This document shows positions 14,432-22,093 of a stretch of 37,877 bases of DNA, in pieces. The DNA comes from a virus. The stretch covers positions 1 through 37,877 of IMG/VR virus record IMGVR_UViG_3300028840_002926, one strand, 5' to 3'. The position numbers and the translations under genes were made by a program. The number at the start of each line of letters is the position of its first letter. The stretch's first letter is position 1. The notes under the pieces were generated by a model. The model was not told the origin of the DNA. It was given only the letters and a program-made list of their open reading frames with translations, and made no database searches.

Positions 14432-14456
14432 CGTCTGCGCGTCTGGTGTGTTTTAT
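14427..14456 (+). promoter_or_regulatory. Shared promoter-like element, copy 3
   Basis: TGTAACG (14427-14433), 13 bases, TGTGTTTTAT (14447-14456). It is identical in both boxes to copy 1, although the spacer differs. It overlaps the TAA stop of the sigma-like gene and lies 20 bp before the ATG at 14477, with AGGAGG between. Confidence 0.6.
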
Positions 14457-14476
14457 AGATCAGGAGGACTCGAGGC

Positions 14477-15922
14477 ATGGGCAGCATCGATCGAAGCGCG
14501 CTCGAACAGCGCGCCAACGCTCTGGGCGTGCCCTGGACGCACGCTACCACCGACGACGAGCTGACGAAGCTCATAGCGCACGTAGAGGCAGGAAGGTCGC
14601 CCACGGACTTCGGGACCATCGAGTGCCACGGCATTCTCTGGGACCCGACGTACCGCTGGGACCCGACCACGTCGGAGAGTCAGGAATCCGACGACTGCTA
14701 CAGCTGCGACCACTTTAAGTCTGGAAGCTGCGAGGCGGCTTTCCTGACTAACGTGGAGCGCGCGGCGGCCGCACACGGCGAGGATCTCGCGGCCATCGCC
14801 GACGAGCTGGAGACGAGCACCGAGCTGATTCAGCTGGCGCGCTCCAGGGCGGCCAGCGCTGCCGCGGCCGGCGACAACGGCGCCGCGGGCGCGCAGGGGC
14901 CGGCGCCCGAGCCGGAAAGTCAGGAAAGCGCCCAGCTCGACCTCGAGCAAGAGGCTGGAAAGCTGGAACAGGGCGAGCCGCCCGCGGGCGTCGACGAGAA
15001 TGAGGTCGGCCTGGGCATCCCGGCTGAGGCCGTCGGCGGCCCGCCGGTGTCGACGGACCCCCCAGCGACCTATCAGCTCCCAGAGGGCGCGGCCACCTTG
15101 GCGCTGGGGCCAGCGACAGCTCCGCCGGCCGGCACCTACCAGCTGCCTGACGGCCAGCCGCCGACGATCCCGCCTGGTGCTTCGGTCGAGGGCACCTGGC
15201 AGGAGCCGCCCGCAGCACCCCCCGAGCCTCCGGCGCAGCCCGCGCCTCAGCCCGCGCCTCAGCCCGAGGCCCAGGCACCCGCAGCGGAGGCTGTCGCGCC
15301 CCCTGCGGCGCCGGAGGCCCCACCGCCACCCGACCCGACGCCGCCAGCTGAGCCTGCGCCCCAGGCGCCCAGCGAGGCGCCTGTGGACCCTACGGTGGCC
15401 GGGTCTGCCGAGCCTGCGGCGGGTCCGGCAAAGTCAGGAAAGCAGGCCAAGAAGAGCCGCACCAAGAAGGCGTCCCAGAAGCGTGGCCCAAAGAAGCCTG
15501 CCGCGTCTGCATCGGCACCGGCCGCCCCCAAGAAGAAGCAGCAGCGCGCCCGCAACGAGTGGGGCGAACACACGTACGGCGCCCGGTTCGAGCGGGAGCG
15601 GTCCAAGAGTCCGCTGATCGCGGGACTGGAGCCGGGCACGACGCTGACGCGGCCGTGGAAGGGGCAGGACCGCACGGTGGTGGTGCACGAGGACCACTAC
15701 AGCTACCAGGGCAACAAGTTCCCGACTCTCTACGCGGTGACGAAGGAGATCACGGGGACGGTGGAATACGAGTCGAAGAGCAAGAAGGATCCCAGGGAGC
15801 AGCGCAAGCTCTGCCAGTGGAGCGCGGCGAGGTTCTGGAAGCTCAAGCAGAAGGAGAAGGCCCTCAAGGAGATCGCGAAGAAGCGCCAGAGCAAGAAGGA
15901 CAAGGGTTCGTCGTCAACCTGA
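14477..15922 (+). CDS. DUF2924-containing protein with long Pro/Ala-rich linker
   Basis: A 481-residue protein from ATG 14477, behind CAGGAGGACTC. Residues 1-40 resemble a small SAP/HeH-type helical DNA-binding fold (LEQRANALGV ... LTKLIAHVE). Residues about 60-90 hold a Cys group (CYSCDHFKSGSC). Residues about 135-315 are a low-complexity Pro/Ala/Glu region with a TYQLP(E/D)G element twice. A Lys-rich stretch follows, and residues about 375-460 match DUF2924: PGTTLTRPWKGQDRTVVVHE, YSYQGNKFPTLYAVTKEITG and WSAARFWKL. DUF2924 proteins recur in phages near recombination genes, and their function is unknown to me. A DNA-binding scaffold is a reasonable inference. Confidence 0.65.
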   Translation: MGSIDRSALEQRANALGVPWTHATTDDELTKLIAHVEAGRSPTDFGTIECHGILWDPTYRWDPTTSESQESDDCYSCDHFKSGSCEAAFLTNVERAAAAHGEDLAAIADELETSTELIQLARSRAASAAAAGDNGAAGAQGPAPEPESQESAQLDLEQEAGKLEQGEPPAGVDENEVGLGIPAEAVGGPPVSTDPPATYQLPEGAATLALGPATAPPAGTYQLPDGQPPTIPPGASVEGTWQEPPAAPPEPPAQPAPQPAPQPEAQAPAAEAVAPPAAPEAPPPPDPTPPAEPAPQAPSEAPVDPTVAGSAEPAAGPAKSGKQAKKSRTKKASQKRGPKKPAASASAPAAPKKKQQRARNEWGEHTYGARFERERSKSPLIAGLEPGTTLTRPWKGQDRTVVVHEDHYSYQGNKFPTLYAVTKEITGTVEYESKSKKDPREQRKLCQWSAARFWKLKQKEKALKEIAKKRQSKKDKGSSST

Positions 15923-16185
15923 CGACGGGGACGCGCGAGAGCGTCGCCTGGCCCGGGTTCCCTTCGCTCAACATGCTGATGGAAGACGGCGACAGCAAGC
16001 CGGCCATCTTTCAGGTGTGGTTCTGGGCGGACTCGATCAGCCGGTGGGTATGCGTCACGCCACGTCGCTCTCAGGCGGTAGCCTCTGGAGTGATCGAGCT
16101 GACGCCGAACGACGCGCTCATTCTCCAGGCGGTGATCGCCGGGGGCGTGACGCTCGAAGATGCACTGCTCGACCTAGAATCGTAG
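15919..16185 (+). CDS. Small hypothetical protein, probable CTG start
   Basis: An 88-residue frame ending at TAG 16183-16185. No ATG, GTG or TTG occurs near the apparent coding start. CTG 15919 overlaps the previous TGA as CTGA, mirroring the ATGA/GTGA couplings elsewhere, and codons after it already have GC-rich third positions. The first ATG (15973) has no ribosome site and would remove 18 residues. The C-terminal 60 residues are compact (QVWFWADSISRWVCVTPRR, then two short helices). Not recognised. Confidence 0.5.
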   Translation: MTTGTRESVAWPGFPSLNMLMEDGDSKPAIFQVWFWADSISRWVCVTPRRSQAVASGVIELTPNDALILQAVIAGGVTLEDALLDLES

Positions 16186-16188
16186 TCG

Positions 16189-18150
16189 ATGCTATTCCAG
16201 ACGCGCGCATGGACGATTGACGTCGAGAACATGCCTCCGAACAAGGAGGTGGTCCTCACGCTCGAGCAGTTCTGGGGGATGATGGCCATCCTCCGCGAGT
16301 ATCGCGTCATCGGCTTCGACTTTGAGACGACGGGCACCGAGTGGTACAAGCACGCGGCCGGCGTCGGCATCGCCCTGGGCGTGATGCAGGCCGACGGCAC
16401 CGTGCGCGCTTGGTACGTGCCCTATCGCCACCTTACCGGCGAGCCCCAGCTCTCCGTCGAGGTCATCGGTCCACCCATCGCCGAGCTGCTCGCCGACCGC
16501 GGCGTGATGAAGGTCGCGCACAATCTCAAGTTCGACATGCACATGGCGCGGCGCGAAGGCTGGAAAGTTGAAGGGCCGCTCTACGACACGATGATCGCGG
16601 CCAGGCTGTACGACGAGAACAAGCGCATGGCGCTCAAGTTCCGCGCGAAGCACGACCTGGGGATCGAGGACGCCGACGAGTGGGAGCAGCAGCTCCACGA
16701 CATTACCGTCGACAACGCGAAGCGCCTGGGGCTCGGCATCAAGAAGTACCTTTCTCTGTACGGCTACGGCGAGGTGCCCATCAAGATCTGCGGCTTCTAC
16801 GCCTGCTTCGACATCGACTTCACCTTGCAGCTCTGGGCGAAGTACGAGCACTTCGGAGTGTCGACGAAGTACCCGCGAGTCTGGCCGAACGAGATGCGCC
16901 TCGTCGAGGTGATCTGCGACATGGAAGAGGCCGGGCTGCCCATCGACATCCCGTACATGCTCGACCTCAAGGAGCGCGCCCGGCAGGAACAGGAGCGCGT
17001 CGGCAATGACCTCCGCCAGGCGATGGGCGGTGTGAGCTTCAACTGGGGCTCTGACGACGAGGTCCGTGAGTATCTGATCAGTTACCTCAAGCTACCATTG
17101 TGGCGCCAGACGGACACCTACCAGATCTCCGTCGACAAGGCGGCGCTCAGCGAGTTCAAGACGCGCAGTCCGGTCATCCCGTTGCTGCTCGAGTGGCGTG
17201 ATTTCGACAAGATCCTGACGACGTACACCGACAGCATCCTCGACAAGCTCGACGCCAATGGGATGCTGCACGGCGAGTTCCAACAGGTCGGCACGAACAC
17301 CGGCAGGCTGAGCTGCAAGAAGCCCAACTTTCAGAATTTCCCGAATGACGACGACGATCGCGCCATGAAGTATAGCGGCAAGCATCTCGAGGACGGCGGC
17401 TTCGACCCGTTCTCCGTGCGCCGCGCGTTCGTGATGCGGGACCAGCGCACCGTCCGGCTGCACATGGACTACAGCCAGATCGAGCTGCGCGTGCTCGCCT
17501 ACTACAGCGGCGACCCGGTGCTGACGAACAGCTATCTCCAGGGCGAGGACGTGCATACCCGCACGTCGCTCGAGGTCTTCGGCACCGACGCCAAGCACAT
17601 GCGGCGCATCGCCAAGGTGATCAACTTCGGCTTGTCCTACTGCATGAGTCACTACGGGCTCTCACGCAACGCCAACATTCCCGAGGCTGAGGCCGAGAAG
17701 TACATGTCGACCTTCTTCGAGAAGTACGCCGGCATTGCAGCCTTCCGCAAGGTGTTCTGGCAGCAGGCGCGAGAGAACGGGTGCGAGTTTCAGAATCTGT
17801 GGGGCCGTCCTCGGCGAGTGCCGTATCTCAACAGCGAGGTGCTCAAGTCGCGGGCCGCCTCGGAGCGCAAGTCGATCGGCACATTGATCCAGGGCACCGC
17901 CGCCGAGCTGACACGCGAGAGCCTCACGCGCCTCGACGACTGGTTCAGGGCGGAGAGCTTGCCAGCGATGATCGTGAACACGATCCACGACGACATCGCG
18001 GTCGACGTCGACGTGAGCGCGCTCGCCTACGTGGCGCGCGGGATGAAGGAAAGGATGGAAGCATTCCCCGAGTTCGCGCCGATCCCGGTGATCGTCGACG
18101 GGGAGTGGACGAATACCAACTGGGCGGAGAAGAAGCCGCTACCGTTGTAG
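16189..18150 (+). CDS. polA: Family A DNA polymerase with 3'-5' exonuclease
   Basis: A 653-residue polymerase without a 5' nuclease domain. The proofreading domain has all three DEDDy motifs: GFDFETTGTEW (about 42-52), AHNLKFDMH (about 110) and YACFDIDFTLQLW (about 204). In the polymerase domain motif A is MDYSQIELRVLAYYSGD (about 425), motif B (O helix) RRIAKVINFGLSYCM (about 472) and motif C IHDDIAVDV (about 599). Motif B keeps the Arg, Lys, Phe and Tyr that contact the incoming nucleotide but has YC where YG is usual, and motif C has HDD instead of HDE, a conservative change. It should be the replicative enzyme. ATG 16189 has a poor ribosome site; ATG 16231 is an alternative. Confidence 0.9.
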   Translation: MLFQTRAWTIDVENMPPNKEVVLTLEQFWGMMAILREYRVIGFDFETTGTEWYKHAAGVGIALGVMQADGTVRAWYVPYRHLTGEPQLSVEVIGPPIAELLADRGVMKVAHNLKFDMHMARREGWKVEGPLYDTMIAARLYDENKRMALKFRAKHDLGIEDADEWEQQLHDITVDNAKRLGLGIKKYLSLYGYGEVPIKICGFYACFDIDFTLQLWAKYEHFGVSTKYPRVWPNEMRLVEVICDMEEAGLPIDIPYMLDLKERARQEQERVGNDLRQAMGGVSFNWGSDDEVREYLISYLKLPLWRQTDTYQISVDKAALSEFKTRSPVIPLLLEWRDFDKILTTYTDSILDKLDANGMLHGEFQQVGTNTGRLSCKKPNFQNFPNDDDDRAMKYSGKHLEDGGFDPFSVRRAFVMRDQRTVRLHMDYSQIELRVLAYYSGDPVLTNSYLQGEDVHTRTSLEVFGTDAKHMRRIAKVINFGLSYCMSHYGLSRNANIPEAEAEKYMSTFFEKYAGIAAFRKVFWQQARENGCEFQNLWGRPRRVPYLNSEVLKSRAASERKSIGTLIQGTAAELTRESLTRLDDWFRAESLPAMIVNTIHDDIAVDVDVSALAYVARGMKERMEAFPEFAPIPVIVDGEWTNTNWAEKKPLPL

Positions 18151-18159
18151 GAGGAAGCC

Positions 18160-18669
18160 GTGAGCCAGGCGCCGAACGTGCCGCATCCGCACTTGGACAT
18201 CTTGAAGTCGATCAGTCTGCCTTTCCAGACTTACATCGCCGATGAGAACGGGGACATCAAGCCGCACGTCATCGTGTCGTCGGAGATCCTCGCCGAGCTG
18301 GCGGTGAGCGAATACAAGCTCGAAGAGCAGAACGCGATGAACCCTGCCCAGGTCGGACATTGGGGCCGGATGCTCGCGGCCGCTGAGCGCTCCTGGGAGA
18401 TCGCAGAGCGTAACTACCGCGTGTGGAGGTCGCGCTTTGTGATGAACGTGCAGAGCCCGGAGGGCAAGCCCGACGGGTGGAAGAAGCCCAGCGACAAGCT
18501 CGCCGAGGCGATGTATCGCGCCGACCCGCAGTATGACGTGCACCAGAAGGCCGTCGAGGCGGCGAAGGAGAGCTACAACGCCTGCAAGGGCATCCTCGAC
18601 GCGTGGAAAGAGAAGGCGCGTGCGATCAACGTCGCCGCGAGACGGAAGCACCAAGACGGCGCGATGTAG
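18160..18669 (+). CDS. Helical protein, possible UvsY-like recombination mediator
   Basis: A 169-residue protein from GTG 18160 behind TAGGAGGAAGCC. It is strongly helical in the second half, with a segment of the type AMYRADPQYDVHQKAVEAA followed by a helix with regularly spaced Ala and Lys. Phage proteins of this sort (helical, about 150-180 residues, with an ADPEY-like motif) occur beside gp32-like and UvsX-like genes, and here the next two genes are exactly those. UvsY loads the recombinase on SSB-coated DNA; such a role is inferred from position and general appearance, not from a diagnostic residue. Confidence 0.5.
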   Translation: MSQAPNVPHPHLDILKSISLPFQTYIADENGDIKPHVIVSSEILAELAVSEYKLEEQNAMNPAQVGHWGRMLAAAERSWEIAERNYRVWRSRFVMNVQSPEGKPDGWKKPSDKLAEAMYRADPQYDVHQKAVEAAKESYNACKGILDAWKEKARAINVAARRKHQDGAM

Positions 18670-18684
18670 CGCCCGGAGGAACCA

Positions 18685-20244
18685 ATGAGCCAGAACCCGC
18701 AGCAGCCAGGGTACCCGCCCCCGGGCTACCCACCGCAGCCCCAGCAGCCGGCCGCGCAGCCGGCAGCCTACCCACAACCGCCCGCGGCGGTGCCGCCGCC
18801 GTATGTGCCGCCACCGGCGCCGGCGCCAGGTGTGCAGGGCTATGCCCCGTCGCCGTACGCACCGCCGGCCGGCTACCAGCCGCCCGCGGGCGCTCCGCCA
18901 GCGCAGCCGCAGGCGCAGCAGATGCCAGCGCCCCCAGCGCAGATGCCGGCCTACCAGTCGGTGGACTCCGGCGCCATTGCGCAGGCGTACCAGGGGATCG
19001 AGCGCGGCGACGGGACGCGGAAGAGCGGCGGCGGTGGTCGCTTCCCGATGTTCTTGGTCAAGATCCCGCACTTCAAGTTCCAAGGCGCGATCGACATCGG
19101 CTTCGCGATCTACGGCGTCATCCACCTCCTGCCGCACTGGGCAACTCCGGGCGAGGTGCCCTTCCGTCTCCAGAAGTCGCACTTCTGGAAAGGTGGCCAG
19201 TCCAAGCCGCAGGGCAACTCGATCAACCACGTCGACGGGCAGTGCTTGATCTGCGACAGCCGCAAGTACATCCTCGACAACCTCAAGGACGGCCCTCTCG
19301 TCGAGCGCGCGCGCTCGGTCGGCTTCATCCGGAGGAAGTGGTTGTACAACGCGCTCTTCCTCGAAGACCCGAGCGTGCACCTCTACCGCGACGGCCAGAT
19401 GAAGCCGTTGATCCTCGACGCCGGCAAGAACCTGCACGCCGACATCAAGCAGCTCGTCGACACGCGCGGCCCCGTCGCTGTCTTCGACCCGCAGCAAGGT
19501 CGACCCATCAGGCTCAGCAAGACCAAGACCGGGCCCGAGATGCAGAACGTCGACTGGGGCTGCATCGACCTCGACGCTCAGCCGATCCCGCAGCAGTTCT
19601 GGCACTGCTTGAACAACCTGTGGAACCTCGACGATCTGGTGGCTGGCCCCGACCAGGCAGCGCAGATCGCCGCGGTGCGCGACATGGGTCTACCGATGCC
19701 CGGCGAGCCGCTCATGCAGGCGGCGACCCAGGTGCCGCAGCAGTATGGCCAGGGCTGGCAGCAGCCGCCGCCGGCAGCTGCTCCGCCCCAGGCACCTCCG
19801 CCCGCCTACGCGCAGCCGGCCACGCCCTACCCGGCGCCCCAGGCCGCGCCTCCGGCAGCCTACCCGGCGCCTCCGGCCCCTGCGCCGGCACCCTATCAGC
19901 CGCCCCCGGTCGCGGCCCCAGCGCCAGCTCCTGCGCCGGCGCCTCCGCCGCCGGTGTACAGCGCGCCAGGTGCGCCCGCGACCACCTACGCGCCGCAGCC
20001 GGCCGCCGCGCCCCCAGCGCCGGCCGCTGCTCCGCCCGCTCCGGCGCCCCAGGCGCCGCCAGCGGCCCCTCAGCCGCCGCCACCGCCTCCGGTGAGCAGC
20101 GCGCCTCCCCCGCCAGCTCCGGCCCCAGGTGCAGCGCCTCCGCCGCCCCCGCCGGTGCCGGCGACGGCCCCGCCCGCAGCTCAGCCGGCCGGGCAAAGTC
20201 TGGAACAGCTACAGGGTCAGCTCGAGGGCAAGCCCCAGGGGTAG
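18685..20244 (+). CDS. gp32-like single-stranded DNA-binding protein with long disordered tails
   Basis: A 519-residue protein from ATG 18685 behind CGGAGGAACC. The core (about 105-335) has features of the phage gp32-like family: FPMFLVKIPHF, a Cys pair in GQCLICDSRKYI, then RKWLYNALFLEDPSV, KPLILDAGKNL, VFDPQQGRPIRLSKTKTGPE and a closing QPIPQQFW. The order cpiC, rrkwlyNv, f.k.il, dpe.GrpirlsKtgtG is what I recall for these SSBs. Residues 1-95 and about 350-505 are low-complexity Pro/Ala/Gln/Tyr sequence, far longer than the tails of T4 gp32, and the C-terminus is not strongly acidic. It would coat single strands at the fork and interact with the recombinase encoded 3 bp downstream. Confidence 0.72.
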   Translation: MSQNPQQPGYPPPGYPPQPQQPAAQPAAYPQPPAAVPPPYVPPPAPAPGVQGYAPSPYAPPAGYQPPAGAPPAQPQAQQMPAPPAQMPAYQSVDSGAIAQAYQGIERGDGTRKSGGGGRFPMFLVKIPHFKFQGAIDIGFAIYGVIHLLPHWATPGEVPFRLQKSHFWKGGQSKPQGNSINHVDGQCLICDSRKYILDNLKDGPLVERARSVGFIRRKWLYNALFLEDPSVHLYRDGQMKPLILDAGKNLHADIKQLVDTRGPVAVFDPQQGRPIRLSKTKTGPEMQNVDWGCIDLDAQPIPQQFWHCLNNLWNLDDLVAGPDQAAQIAAVRDMGLPMPGEPLMQAATQVPQQYGQGWQQPPPAAAPPQAPPPAYAQPATPYPAPQAAPPAAYPAPPAPAPAPYQPPPVAAPAPAPAPAPPPPVYSAPGAPATTYAPQPAAAPPAPAAAPPAPAPQAPPAAPQPPPPPPVSSAPPPPAPAPGAAPPPPPPVPATAPPAAQPAGQSLEQLQGQLEGKPQG

Positions 20245-20247
20245 GTC

Positions 20248-21336
20248 ATGGCGAAGCGAAAGCCGGCGAAGGCGAAGAGGCGGAAGCCGGCGCGTGCTCG
20301 CCAGCCCCGGCGAGACCCACTGGCAGAGTTCGGAGCCGCCATCGGCCAGGACGGGCACGCGCAGTCGCTCACCCTGGCCGATGACGTGCTCTCGAAGGTG
20401 AAGACGTGGATCTCGACGGGTAGCCTCGCGCTCGACCGCCTCATGGCTGGAAAGGGCGTGCCGTGTGGCCGCGTGACGGAGATGTACGGGCCCAACCACA
20501 TCGGCAAGTCGACGCTGCTCGACCACATGTTCGCCGAGTGCCAGCGCATGGGCGGGTACGGCATTCTGCTCGACATCGAAGGCGCACGCGACGAGGCCTA
20601 CACCCAGTCGATCGGCGTCGACATCTCCAGACTGAGCGTGCTCGAGTTCGACCGCGCCCACCTCGTGATGGAAGAGGTCGTCGACAAGATCTTCGACTCG
20701 ATCGACTTCTGGTATCGCGAGTTCCCCGACGTGCCCATCGTCATCGGGTGGGACGCGCTCGGGAGCACGCGCACGCGCGACGAGGCGAACAAGTCGATGG
20801 GCGAGGACCCCATCGTCGCTGCGGCGGCCTCGGTCATGCGGCGGGCGTGCCGCGCCATCATGCCGCACGTCGGTGGTACGAACATCGCGCTCGTCGTCTG
20901 CAATCACAGCTACACCCAGGTGCAGACGAGCGGCGGCGTCCAGCGCCAGGTCACCTACGCGGGAGAGGCGCTCCGGCACGCGGCAACCTTCCGACTCAAG
21001 CTCCGCTCGGCGTACCCCAACCAATGGATCAAGTCGACGGACGGTATCATCCTGGGGCGCCAGATCATTATCAACGTCGAGAAGAATCGCTTTGGCAATC
21101 CGTGGAACGAAGCGCGGGTCGCGCTGATGTCCGGCCACGGCATCGACAACGTCTGGTCCGTCTACGAAGAGCTGAAAGCGCGCGGCTTCATCACGACGAG
21201 CGGGTCGTGGTCGGCGATCAACCTCGACGGCGAGGTGCTCAAGTTCCAAGGCTGGAATGGGCTCAACGCCAAGATTGCAGATGACGAGACGCTATTTCCC
21301 AGGCTCGTGTCGGTCTACCAGCAGCTGGAGGCGTGA
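20248..21336 (+). CDS. RecA/UvsX-like recombinase
   Basis: A 362-residue ATPase from ATG 20248. A basic N-terminus (KRKPAKAKRRKPARARQPRR) precedes the RecA core. Walker A is GPNHIGKST at about 81-89, followed by the RecA-like GGYGILLDIEGARDEAYTQ (about 105-123) and IGVDISRLSVLEF. Walker B is PIVIGWDALGST near 167, and VCNHSYTQVQTSGG takes the place of loop L2/NQ. It should form filaments on SSB-coated DNA and catalyse strand exchange for recombination-dependent replication and repair. It is 1 bp overlapped with the FmdB-like gene (TGATG). Confidence 0.87.
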   Translation: MAKRKPAKAKRRKPARARQPRRDPLAEFGAAIGQDGHAQSLTLADDVLSKVKTWISTGSLALDRLMAGKGVPCGRVTEMYGPNHIGKSTLLDHMFAECQRMGGYGILLDIEGARDEAYTQSIGVDISRLSVLEFDRAHLVMEEVVDKIFDSIDFWYREFPDVPIVIGWDALGSTRTRDEANKSMGEDPIVAAAASVMRRACRAIMPHVGGTNIALVVCNHSYTQVQTSGGVQRQVTYAGEALRHAATFRLKLRSAYPNQWIKSTDGIILGRQIIINVEKNRFGNPWNEARVALMSGHGIDNVWSVYEELKARGFITTSGSWSAINLDGEVLKFQGWNGLNAKIADDETLFPRLVSVYQQLEA

Positions 21337-21584
21337 TGCCAATCTACGAATACGAGTGCACGGGGTGCTTCTATCGCTTCGACGACATTCGCAATGTCGA
21401 CGACGTGCCTGACGAGATCGCTATCGACTGCCCGAAGTGCTCTCGTACGTGCATGGCCAAGCGGGTGAAGGTGACGCCGTTCGCGCACCGCTGGAACCAT
21501 CAGACGGCCGCGATCATGGCCGACGGGTCGCGCGTGAAGGGGCACTTCGGCAAGGAAGCGAAGCGCATCAGGAGGAAGAAGTGA
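21336..21584 (+). CDS. FmdB-like zinc-ribbon protein
   Basis: An 82-residue protein. ATG 21336 gives MPIYEYECTGC, the hallmark N-terminus of the FmdB/CxxC regulatory family; GTG 21333 is just upstream but the family starts at MPIYEY. Four Cys (8, 11, 32, 35) form two CxxC knuckles of a zinc ribbon, followed by a basic tail (KEAKRIRRKK). Such small proteins are widespread in phages and bacteria and their role is not settled; DNA or protein binding is likely. It lies between the recombinase and gp47 genes. Confidence 0.75.
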   Translation: MPIYEYECTGCFYRFDDIRNVDDVPDEIAIDCPKCSRTCMAKRVKVTPFAHRWNHQTAAIMADGSRVKGHFGKEAKRIRRKK

Positions 21585-22093
21585 GCGAGCGGGAGTCGAA
21601 AGAGTTGGACAGTGCCACCGTGGGGCCGAGCAGCGTTACCGTCAACATGGACGCGGGGGCCGTCGACGCCTTCTTCCGCAACATGGGCTTCAACACGAGT
21701 CAGATGATTCGCCAGGTGGGCGCGAACAGCCGGGCGCTCGTCGACATGAAAGCGCTGATGCGCGAAGGTGCCGACCTGGCGTACAAGGTCATCGAGTGGC
21801 TCGACGAGGCATCGGAGATCCCCGGCGTGCCGCCCGAGGTCAGCGAGCTTGCTGACTGGGCAGGGCAGATACAGGTCGGCGTCATGCCCCGCAACAAGAA
21901 CAAGGAGGCGCTCGAGCGCGTGATGGGCTTGATCGCGGTCATGGCCGGAGCGCTTCCGGAAGAGCTGCGGGAGCCGATGCCGGGGATCTTAGAGGACCCG
22001 AACCTTCAAGCGGTAGCGGTGCCACCTCACGCGGCGCGCGCGGTGCTCGCTGTGATCGACTTCCATCGTGGCTGGAACAGGAGATCGCTGTGA
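21581..22093 (+). CDS. Hypothetical protein in the recombination operon
   Basis: A 170-residue protein from GTG 21581 behind AGGAGGAAGAA; its start overlaps the preceding stop and its stop overlaps the gp47 start (GTGA on both sides). It appears mainly helical: SVTVNMDAGAVDAFFRNMGF, MRQVG-like helix, KVIEWLDEASEIPGV and a C-terminal helix RAVLAVIDFHRGW. No motif recognised. Tight coupling on both sides suggests it is needed in stoichiometry with the recombinase or gp46/47 complex. Confidence 0.7.
   Translation: MSERESKELDSATVGPSSVTVNMDAGAVDAFFRNMGFNTSQMIRQVGANSRALVDMKALMREGADLAYKVIEWLDEASEIPGVPPEVSELADWAGQIQVGVMPRNKNKEALERVMGLIAVMAGALPEELREPMPGILEDPNLQAVAVPPHAARAVLAVIDFHRGWNRRSL

Noticed and set aside
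18139-19605. A 488-codon minus-strand open frame opposite the SSB region
   Set aside because: Low-complexity Arg/Leu/Val-rich product typical of a shadow frame; the + strand SSB core is recognisable.
18603-20384. A 593-codon + frame overlapping the SSB gene
   Set aside because: Arg/Ala/Gly-rich shadow of the Pro/Ala-rich gene, without ribosome site or domain.
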